Assembly (NCBI GenBank): GCA_003117195.1
Contig: BDSI01000060.1
Span: 490,001 to 554,000 of the forward strand
DNA length: 64,000 nucleotides
Direction: 5' to 3'
DNA from: Eudorina sp. 2006-703-Eu-15
Lineage: Eukaryota; Chlorophyta; Chlorophyceae; Chlamydomonadales; Volvocaceae
The notes beneath the pieces are model-generated. The model was not told the DNA's origin and ran no database searches. It worked only from the letters and a program-made list of their open reading frames with translations. This document shows positions 54,175 to 61,700 of the stretch, in pieces (within the stretch, counting starts at the first letter, position 1; each line of letters begins with the position of its first letter). A program made the position numbers and the translations under genes.

Positions 54175-57174
54175 CCTGCATAATGATTGTATATGTGTAT
54201 GTCTAGGTAGAAGCGGCCCCCCGCTCCCGGCGGATGTATAACGAACAATTTGCACAGCATGGTAACGGTAGGTACCGACGTTCCCCTTCACACGCACGCG
54301 CGCACACGCACGCCCAACTCCGCGGCCCACCACACGCACGCACGCACCACCTCCGACGGCCACGAGGCAGGGGTGGGGTAAGGGATGTACAGTTCAGGCG
54401 CCTCGGTGGCAGCGGCGAAGCTGCTGCTCGCTCGGCGAGCCTCACCGCCCGTGCGTGCGTGCCCCCATCATTAACCCACGCTATGGTTGATTTATTTGCC
54501 CAGAGTGATGTTATTATTATTGTAATCACACGCACGCACGCCGGATTAATCACACGCACGCCGGATGAGATCGCTGCTATTGTAAGCTTCCAACGAGATG
54601 TCTTTTTTGTTACATACCGGTATCAGCCGGCGGTGGGGACGATACATGCATTTGCAGCCTACTCCGTCAATTAATGGCATGTGGCATGTGGCTGGTCTGC
54701 TTTGGGCCTCATCACCATGCAGGCACGCTTCCTTTATCGCCATCTCCGCCGCCAGCCCCCCCGACGCCGAGCCCATACCCACCAAGTCCACCTTCGCCAC
54801 CAAGGCCGCCTCCGTGGCGTTCGATGCCGCCCAGCCCGCCGCCTAGGCCCCCACGACCTGCTGTTACGACTGGTACGTACGAAACTCCCAAATTGGCGTA
54901 CGTGCTAAAACGCGGCCGATGACGAAACTCAAATTATCCAAATAAATCTGCACTACTGTTTATTATTGGTCGTATCATGCTAATTAATACATCAGGAACA
55001 ATATAAACAAGAAAAAATAATAAAATAGTAATTTTACTGTAATAACATTAACAGCAGTACGTAATGCTTGTGATGATACTAATGGGCTGGGCAAACCCTA
55101 GCGTGGATTAAGGGGGCAGGGCGGGGCGGTGAGGCTCGCTCAGCCTATACGCAGTTACCACTCACCTTGGCACGATATGGCTGGGCACGCGTACAACATG
55201 CATGCATGGAAGCGTACATATACGGGGATCACATAGATCACATAAGCTGGCCAGGTATGCACTCGTTCCCCTACGTACCTTGCACCATTTGCCGTGCGCC
55301 GCCTTGCCCTCTGTCTCATCATGTGTCGATCACCTTACTTATTACTTGTCACATCTGTATGTACGTACGTATGCAAGCAGGAAACCTTGCACTGAACAAG
55401 CCGACGTTCAAGTCGGCGTGGTCCAACCAGCCATTCTCCTACAACTCGTCAGTGATCGTGGATGGAAATTTAACCTCAATCTTCGTATCTACAGGGGATA
55501 CGGACCCCCCTCGATGGGTCTCTGTTGACCTGGGGGCAGTCTACTACATCGACCGTATCCTCTTCTACCCGTATCCATATTGCTGTGTGCCCACTGATTA
55601 CATGGTCGGCACTGAAATTCGAATCGGCACGCGGAGCGTTTCCGTTCTGAACGACACGTCTGCTATCCGTGACAACCAGCTGGTTTGGAGGCAAACCGCC
55701 GACAGACTCAATAATGCGGATGCGCCGTGGGACCCGTACGATATCAAGCTTCCGACACCTGTAAGGGGCCGTTGGGTAACGGTCCAGAACACGAATCCTA
55801 ACCCAGGTAGGCGAGCAAGGGTTCATCAGACAATAATTGCGTGGCCCGCCGCTGAAAAGCGTCTTTGCTTGTTGACAAGGTTACATGAGCGATCGCTAGT
55901 ACATACGTACTTATTCGCTGCTGCCGACCACTCGGCACTTTTGCGTGCATACATACATGGAGGTAGAAGAATCGTAACAACAACAATAATCAATAACATT
56001 AGTAATATTAACATTATTAATAACAATATCCTAATACTAATATGATATAATGATAAGTTAGTAATAATATAAAAATTATAATTAGGTATTAGCAATAGTA
56101 ATAATAATAGTAGTGCACGCGATATGAGATGAGATGAATAATAATAACAATCCATGAGATATAAGATGAGAATATCAATTTCGATGATACTAATGGAATC
56201 GTGGTAGTAGTGGTAGTACAAGTTTTGATTTAAATCTATAATAACACTGCACATATTTCGTCGACTGCCATGTATGTATGCATGCAGCTGCGTTGCTCAT
56301 ATTTGCTGAGGTTGAAGTGTACGGCAGCGAAGCAGGTAGGTGCCACTTGTTAGTACTTCTTGATTTTGTATTTTCTGCTAGCTGCTGTAGCAAACAACGA
56401 CGATTGCGAACTGTCAGGGTCTGTATGTTGGACCATTCCCACATATGTATACACTCCTACGTTCGTTGCATGCATCTATCCATGTATTGCATGTCAAGCT
56501 ACCTGGGAGAGAGCATATGCATGTATGATGAGCCTTCCTGGTATATATATGCATATATGTACTGATACCTACCCCGGTGCTATGTTTCTGAACGGCGCGG
56601 TGTACTGCGCCCTCAATCGGGCCCCACTACATACGTGTATGTACTTGTGGTTATGGATGTTGATTGCATCCGTCGTCCATCAGAGCTGCTGCCGCTACCT
56701 GCGCAAGCGCCGTCGGAGCTGCCACCGCAGCAACCGTCGCCACCACCGCAGCAACGACCTCCGCGGCCCCGTCCGCCGCTGCCATCACAGCCTCGGCCTC
56801 TGCAGCAGCAGTCACATCCGCCACCGCAGCAACGACCTCCGCGGCCCCGTCCGCCGCTGCCATCACAGCCTCGGCCTCTGCAGCAGCAGTCACAACCGCC
56901 CCCGCAGCAACGACCTCCGCGGCCCCGGCCGCCGCTGCCACCACAGCCTCGGCCTCTGCAGAAGTCACATCCGCCACCACAAAGGCGACCTCCGCGGCCC
57001 CGGCCGCCGCTGCCACCACAGCCTCGGCCGCCGCCTCTGCAATCACGCTACTCGCCACCACAGCCACGCGTGCTGCGAGCGCCGCCGCAGTCCAGGAGCC
57101 GAAGGCCACCACGACCGCGACCTGTGAAAGGGCCCCCGCCACGTCTTCAGCAGTCACGCCCCCGCAAGCATTAA
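35598..57174 (+). CDS. Gene B: secreted protein with eight lectin-like (F5/8 C / F-type) domains and Pro-rich linkers
   Basis: 26 exons, all joined in phase 1. The exon order is signal exon (to 35814), Pro-rich exon (36865-36963), then eight units of domain body, short last-strand exon and Pro-rich linker, ending with a Pro/Arg/Gln tail (stop TAA 57172-57174). The length is 1,843 aa from ATG 35598, or 1,809 aa from ATG 35700. Each domain has a GNLAL(R/N)K start, a V-D-(G/D)-D-L motif, RW(V/L)S(I/V)DLG, Y-D-(V/I)-N-R-I, EVRVGLRAI, DNQLVW and PPV-x-GRW-x-T-(V/I)-Q, and closes with AE(I/V)E(V/L)YGT. This is the strand order of the galactose-binding fold seen in discoidin/F5/8 C and F-type lectins. 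The Cys residues of animal versions are absent. SPPP-rich linkers are typical hydroxyproline-glycosylated algal matrix segments. A matrix or surface lectin role is inferred. Confidence 0.88.
37060..37262 (+). repeat. (ATAAT)n pentanucleotide microsatellite
   Basis: About 39 perfect units in the gene B intron before unit 1, followed by four TACCCTAT-type units (37262-37295). Confidence 0.95.
37541..39961 (+). CDS. Gene B unit 1: lectin-like domain plus linker
   Basis: Body 37541-37972, last strand 38274-38318 (SSLVVAEIEVYGTP), linker 39827-39961 (about 45 residues, SPPP/RP-rich, TAG end). The motif after the strand start is VDDDLRTYFW. The intron before the linker is 1.5 kb, AT-rich and carries no other gene. 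Confidence 0.85.
40085..40735 (+). mobile_element. LINE 3'-end fragment in a gene B intron
   Basis: Several blocks match the reverse complement of 24890-25500, for example GCGGATGGACCTCGG, CCACTAGCGG, CCAAGACCTCGAG and GCGTTGAGGTGTGG. It is a decayed copy of the (ATTC)n-tail LINE 3' region in the sense direction. No coding potential remains. Confidence 0.6.
41029..42394 (+). CDS. Gene B unit 2: lectin-like domain plus linker
   Basis: Body 41029-41442, last strand 41803-41847 (GALTLAEIEVYGTP), linker 42251-42394. The body is closely related to those of units 3 and 5 (shared RWVSIDLGIVYDVNRI and MTGAEVRVGLRAIT), pointing to recent unit duplication. Confidence 0.87.
41900..42164 (+). repeat. 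(TATTA)n / (GATTA)n compound microsatellite
   Basis: A short TATTA block switches by one base to about 47 perfect GATTA units in the intron before the unit 2 linker. Confidence 0.95.
42864..44753 (+). CDS. Gene B unit 3: lectin-like domain plus linker
   Basis: Body 42864-43283, last strand 43678-43722 (PALLIAEIEIYGTP), linker 44610-44753. A stretch identical or nearly so to unit 2 includes PYPNWGSWVDMTGAEVRVG. The linker has a Leu/Trp-containing end (QLPPWPPRPPTAG). Confidence 0.87.
45658..47187 (+). CDS. Gene B unit 4: lectin-like domain plus linker
   Basis: Body 45658-46068, last strand 46264-46308 (AALVVAEIEAYGMP), linker 47044-47187. It belongs with unit 6 in a second subtype: DGDLTSYYYA replaces the DLST-FW form, with RWLSVDLG and GRWLTIQ. 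The linker has PTPSPTQPSPAPS in place of pure SPPP. Confidence 0.86.
46528..46576 (-). repeat. Dispersed ~55-bp repeat, copy 2
   Basis: Same element as 2877-2935, nearly identical through CCCGACCGGGTGTTCCAACG. It lies in the gene B intron between unit 4 and its linker. Confidence 0.55.
47509..47582 (+). repeat. Tandem duplication, about 37 bp x 2
   Basis: Two copies of a unit containing GTAGACCCCATGGTTCATC and CACATACCAGGAG, in the intron before unit 5. Confidence 0.8.
47762..51008 (+). CDS. Gene B unit 5: lectin-like domain plus linker
   Basis: Body 47762-48181, last strand 48456-48500 (APLAIAEIELYGTP), linker 50874-51008. The 2.4-kb intron before the linker contains a minus-strand gene fragment (49175-50258). 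The body is of the unit 2/3 subtype (LDTSSLAAAPWSPLE shared with unit 3). Confidence 0.86.
48974..49057 (+). repeat. Tandem duplication, about 42 bp x 2
   Basis: Two copies of a unit starting TTCGCAATAAAACGACGAGC and ending TTGAATCAATAA, downstream of the nested minus-strand gene fragment. Confidence 0.8.
49175..50258 (-). pseudogene. Nested minus-strand gene fragment with four Q..L..K / TK.EA repeats
   Basis: Three exons fit on the minus strand inside a gene B intron: 50258-50099 (GTAAGG donor), 49968-49783 (GTAAGT donor) and 49654-49175 (stop). All internal junctions are phase 0. The product contains four related segments of about 40 residues of the form Q-x-x-x-L-x-(K/D)-x-x-(I/L) ... (L)T-K-x-(E)A-x-x-(M)I: GQENFLNDLGILP, RQKEALINKGITV, VQAKWLAKRNIPP and AQKALIKKLNPQ. 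A Gly/Ser-rich C-terminus follows. No ATG lies upstream in frame before a stop at about 50284, so the 5' end is missing. The repeat resembles small helical segments of mobile-element or DNA-metabolism proteins, but I cannot name the family. Confidence 0.55.
51673..53007 (+). CDS. Gene B unit 6: lectin-like domain plus linker
   Basis: Body 51673-52098, last strand 52413-52466 (nine bases longer than the usual 45; SAAMVLSEVEVYGTQ), linker 52870-53007. It shares the DGDLTSFYYT / WLSIDLG / GRWLTIQ features of unit 4. Confidence 0.85.
52744..52786 (+). repeat. Dispersed ~55-bp repeat, copy 3
   Basis: Opposite orientation to copies 1 and 2. It ends CCCACCTTGTAACGGTTAC, then runs into TAC/ATTAAC sequence. 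Confidence 0.5.
53374..54872 (+). CDS. Gene B unit 7: lectin-like domain plus linker
   Basis: Body 53374-53787, last strand 54049-54093 (QYLMVAEVEVYGTQ), linker 54723-54872, the longest linker at 50 residues, with Tyr and Trp. The motif is VDGDVSTSFW. A Cys (TVQC) after the GRWVTVQ strand is unusual in this protein. Confidence 0.85.
54122..54172. repeat. (TA)n microsatellite
   Basis: About 22 TA units in the intron between unit 7 and its linker. Confidence 0.9.
55381..56335 (+). CDS. Gene B unit 8: divergent lectin-like domain
   Basis: Body 55381-55806, last strand 56288-56335 (ALLIFAEVEVYGSEAG). The most divergent unit: VDGNLTS, YYIDRILFYPYPYCC in place of the IVIWLPY strand, and GTEIRIGTRS in place of GAEVRVGLRA. 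DNQLVW and GRWVTVQ are kept. Confidence 0.83.
56684..57174 (+). CDS. Gene B last exon: Pro/Arg/Gln-rich tail and stop
   Basis: The acceptor CAG at 56681-56683 gives a phase-1 start. The exon encodes about 163 residues with a repeated motif around QQRPPRPRPPLPSQPRPLQ (about four copies of roughly 60-66 nt), then a basic end (SRSRRPPRPR ... RPRKH) and TAA. It is strongly positive, unlike the Ser/Pro linkers. It could bind acidic matrix polysaccharide, but that is conjecture. Confidence 0.8.
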
Positions 57175-57424
57175 ACACGCCCCCGCCCACAGCCACGACC
57201 TCCACGACCTAATAGCCCTCACTTACTGAGGGTCGGCGGTTGATGCAAGTAAGCAGCAGCCCGCGCGCGCGCTGTCACGGTCTCAACGCTGCTTCCTTCA
57301 TCATGCATACATCGATCTGAAGCGCGTGTGTGTACGTGGTTCACCTGCGGCAGGCCATGCGTGGTGCGCATCACCGCTGTGCGTGTATGTTCGGTTATGA
57401 TTCCGTGCCGCGGCGTCCGTCTGA

Positions 57425-57472
57425 TGTAAATATTTCCCGCCGATTCCCTCAAGGTTGGTTGACAACGTGTAA
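57425..57472 (+). promoter_or_regulatory. Candidate gene B polyadenylation signals (TGTAA)
   Basis: TGTAA occurs at 57425-57429 and 57468-57472, 250-300 bp after the gene B stop. TGTAA is the usual poly(A) signal in volvocine algae. The actual cleavage site cannot be read from sequence. Confidence 0.45.
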
Positions 57473-57474
57473 AT

Positions 57475-58510
57475 GTTTTCTGTTCTGCTGAGCTGAAATG
57501 CATGTCTGGCGGACGGAGTTGTGTTTCCAAGGTTTGACGTTGTTTTGCGTTGAGCCCTCGAGGGCGGGGAAAGACCGACTGCTATTACATACACGGTGGT
57601 GGAAATTTTCTGGCGAGTTCGTATTGGTGCGTACATATATACATGCGCAGCCGGGTTACGATAGATAGCCTGCTGCTGGCCGATTCGCGGGTGATGAACG
57701 AACCATACGTGCGACGGTGTTCTTGGAGACGGGCGGGGGTACATGCACATGCATCGACATTTATGCCCGACGGTCCCAAGCTAGCAAGCAACATTATTCT
57801 ACATGAGATTTGTAGCCCCAATATCGTAGGTACATAACATACACGCGCGTACATACTTCGTCATGAATGAAGTTACACGGCATGATGTTACACTGGCAGT
57901 AGTCGATCGACCCCATGCATGTTTAGGTACGTATGTGTGTATGTAAATACGTGCGTATTGCTGCAAGGTCTATGGATAGATTGATGGAGCTCGCGATATA
58001 TATGCTCGAAATGGGCGGGACGCGGCCGCACGTACGGTGCGTGCCGGATAAAGCACTGCTACCTATCTACCCGCCGCATGCATGTCTGTATGTGTGCGTG
58101 TGGATCGAGGTGATGATCGATACGGAAGGCTCCGTGCGTCCGTCTATCTTACGCTTGTACTTCTGATTATAACATTAATCCTCGGTCCTAAACCGATTGA
58201 GGCGTGTATGTGTTAAGGGGGCGGAAGTGGAGATGTTATTATCGGTAGGTTTCGTTCCATCCCCTGGCCCCTGCACCTCCGTCCCACGCACCACTGCGTC
58301 CGTTCTGTGATAAAGGACGCTTTCGAAATTAGTTGTGTTAACGTTCCGAGGGAATTCGCGCTGCTGGGCTGTCCGTGCGTAGATAGGCAGGCCTCCTTAA
58401 TACAGCTTAGGGGGCAATTCGTGTACGTACGTGGACGGCCCTGGATGGTTGGGAAAAGAAGGATCAGGCAGGTCTACCGTCGTGTATTGAACGAGTTGAA
58501 AAAATAAATG
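57475..58510. other. Intergenic between convergent genes B and C
   Basis: No gene recognised. It is low-complexity TGCATG/ACGTAC-rich sequence that probably holds both 3' ends. Confidence 0.45.
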
Positions 58511-58515
58511 TTACA
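58511..58515 (-). promoter_or_regulatory. Candidate gene C polyadenylation signal (TGTAA)
   Basis: TGTAA on the minus strand about 280 bp past the gene C stop, a usual distance for a volvocine 3'UTR. Confidence 0.45.
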
Positions 58516-58793
58516 ACTAGCATCCCCTTGCCCAAGCAAAAAGGTGCTATGGCTAGAATGATGCAGACGCAGCACTCATGACAGCCCCCATACCTCCAGG
58601 CAGCAGGGAGGGCGTCGGTCTTGCTTCCCGCGCGCCGCGCGCGCGGGAACCATCCAGGCGTCCAGCGAGACGTACGTACGTACGGCAGAGCTTGCATGCA
58701 TCAGCCACGTGCATCTCTAGCTAGCTACTACTGCAACTGCAGCTGCTACTGCATACCCCAACAAAATGCCGCTACTGCTAGCTGGCGCCACTA

Positions 58794-61700
58794 CTAATGG
58801 CGCTGCTGCCGCATCCTCAGCGAGCCCAGGATGTACTGGGGCGATTGCATCTCCAGCAGCCGCGACACCGCCCGGCGGAAGGCGAACCGCTCCTCCGCGC
58901 CGCCCAGCGCCCCCATCGCAGCCGCCAGGGCCGCGGGACTGGCCGCCACAGGCGCCACGCCGCCGCCTGACGTCACATCCCGCCGGAGCCGGGCGCCTGG
59001 GGACGGACCCATCGAGTGGTGGAACCGACGGCGGGGATCATCATCATACATAAGCAAAGGGTTGATGAGATGAGGCGCCCACGAGCTATCTGGGCCCGTT
59101 GGAACACCGGGCCGGGACTCAAGCCCACCTTGTAATGGTTACTACTACTACTACTACTACATGTATAAGGGCATACATATGCGACAGGTAGGGACGGGTG
59201 GCACCTCCCGGCAGCAAAAGCAAAGCCTGCAGCACCGCGGAAATCGTTTGGGGATGGATGTGCCGCCGCACGCACCCGCCGACACCTAACCCCCGCACAC
59301 CTAGTCGCCGACCCGGGAGCCGGGGCTCCACCCACCCTCCACCCACCCCCCACCCGCACCCACCCTCCACCCTCCACCCACCCTCCTCCCGCACCCACCC
59401 TCCACCGCCGTCTCGAACTGCAGCCCCTCCAGGTCCAGTATGGGCTCCTGCCCCTCCGCCCCGGTGAACAGCTCCTCGGGGGGCACCTCCGCACTCGCCA
59501 CCAGCACGCAGCGGGCGTTGTACAGCTCGTCCACTAGGGTGATGAACCGCCGCGCCTGGTCGCGAACCTGTCTCGGCGCGCAGGCGCGGGGCAGGGGGCC
59601 GGACAGGCGGGGGACCGGTGGGTCTATCTGGCCGGAAAGGAATGTGAATACACGGCGCGATTCCTGCGCTGCAGACACAGAGTCAATAAATCATGCATGC
59701 GCAGCCGCCGCATTCCCCCTCTCGTGTAATCAGAGAGGAAAGCCGCCTGCAAATCAACCCGCCCGAACCAACCCGAAGCGGGGTGTGTTCGTAGGCAGGC
59801 AGCAGATAAAGCACGAGTGCGTGATATGCAAGGGGCAGCAGGGCCCAACAGCTGCTCGTGTGCGTATGGCATGTACCCAAGGCCCGACCCGGATATACAG
59901 TAATAAAAAGGCTGCGGTGTCGGTGCGGTCGCTGTCGATTATTATTGTGCGCGCTTTGGGTTTAGTTCGCTGCTCGTGGAAGACCGCCAGCGGGGTGTTG
60001 TGTGCAGTTGTGTGTGAGGAGGACTGAGGAGCACGTGTGTGTGTGTGTGTTTTGAGAGCGAGTCACATGCCCAGCCACCCGCCTCAGCCACCCGCCCCAG
60101 CCACCCGCCTCAGCCACCCGCCCCCTCCTCCCTCCCCCTCCCCCTCCTCCCTCCCCCCCGCCCGCCCACCTGCATGGACATGGCGGGTATGCCCTCGATG
60201 AACACGGTGTGGAAGCGCTGGCTGAGCGCCACGTAGTCCGCGGGGCCCAGCGGCCGACCGCACAGCTCCGGGAAGCTGAACCAGGCGGCGCCGCCGCAGG
60301 CCGACCGGCGGTGCACCTCCAGGGACCGACCGAACAACACCTGCGGGGGGGGCGCACGCGAACAGACACAGACACACGCAAACACACACACACACACACA
60401 AAATGGCGGCTCATTTATCTTATAAAACGAGCCGTGCAGGTAAACGAGCATTGTAGCGAATACCGAATGGCGAGTCGGCGATGGTGTGTGCGGCAGGGTT
60501 ATGTGCACGGGGCCGTACCTACGTGGAGGCAAGGGCACTGGCGGGAACGGAAGGGTTATATAGGCAGCGGCCACAGCAAAGCGCCGGGAGGCTGGGCGAG
60601 GCGAGTGTCAAACCGAGAAATGAGATTGAACAGCGGCAGTAGCGGGCACGCATGGCATGAGCCGCTTCACTAGTACACCGGTTGTGTGCTCAGAGAAGAG
60701 GCCCGCCCGACCCAAACCAAGTACCAGTACACTAGCTTGTGTGCAGGAGTGGAGTGCAGTGGTGTGGAATGGAGTTGAGCGCAACACACCGGAACGCTCA
60801 ATGGCTGCTCCTGCGCCCCTTGTGACAGCTGGACCCGCTGCTGGTCCCCGGTCACCGCCGCCGCCGACGACGACCCCGCCGCCGCCGCAAGGTCTCCCGC
60901 TCCGCGGGGGGACGTGCTCCCGGCGGCCGGCCCAGCGCTCTCCGCCCTCGCCCGCCACAGCCTCTCCAGCTCTGCCGTACCGTCCGGACCCGCGGGCAGG
61001 ATGTAGCTGCGTGCTACAGGCGGCCAGAGGCCGCTGCTGCTACTGCCGGCAGCGGCACCGCTGCCACCTGCCGCCGGCCCCGCCGCCGCCGCGGCTGCTG
61101 CTGCTGCTGCTGCGATGCTGGCGCGGCCCTGCTCGAGCAGCACCCGGCGGTAGTCGGCCTCGGAGGACAGCTGGTGGACGGTGCAGCGCTGGAGGAGGCT
61201 GCAGGTAGGTGGGAGGTGTCGGGGGAGGACAGTCACGGGCAGCGACAGGCAGCGCGGCAGACGCCTGTTCTCCACCCCTAGAACCCCAACTCTCTTGGAA
61301 TGTACCGTATCTGATCCCAGCCTGAATTTCATTCAGAGCGTCCTGAAGGAGGAGGTCCCCTCCCACGTCCCCCATCGCTCTCTCTCTCGCTCTCTCTCTC
61401 TGTCTTTCATCTACCCACCCATCCACCTACCCACCCGCCCACCCATCCCCCCTTCCCGGCGACCGACCCCCCTCACGTCTCCACGAAGTGGCCCCACATG
61501 TCCTCGTGCAGCCCGTGGCGGGGCAGTTCCAGGGGGGCCCGGTTGCTGGTGCACACCAACACACAGCCAGCGGAAGTCAGCGCCTCCACCAGGCCCTGGG
61601 CGGGAGGTAGGAGCAGTCGTGGGGATATATGTAGCGACATGGCGGCAGGGAGGGCGGGAGGGGGGGGCGCGTCGGCAGTTCCCAAGAAGACTTCTGATAA

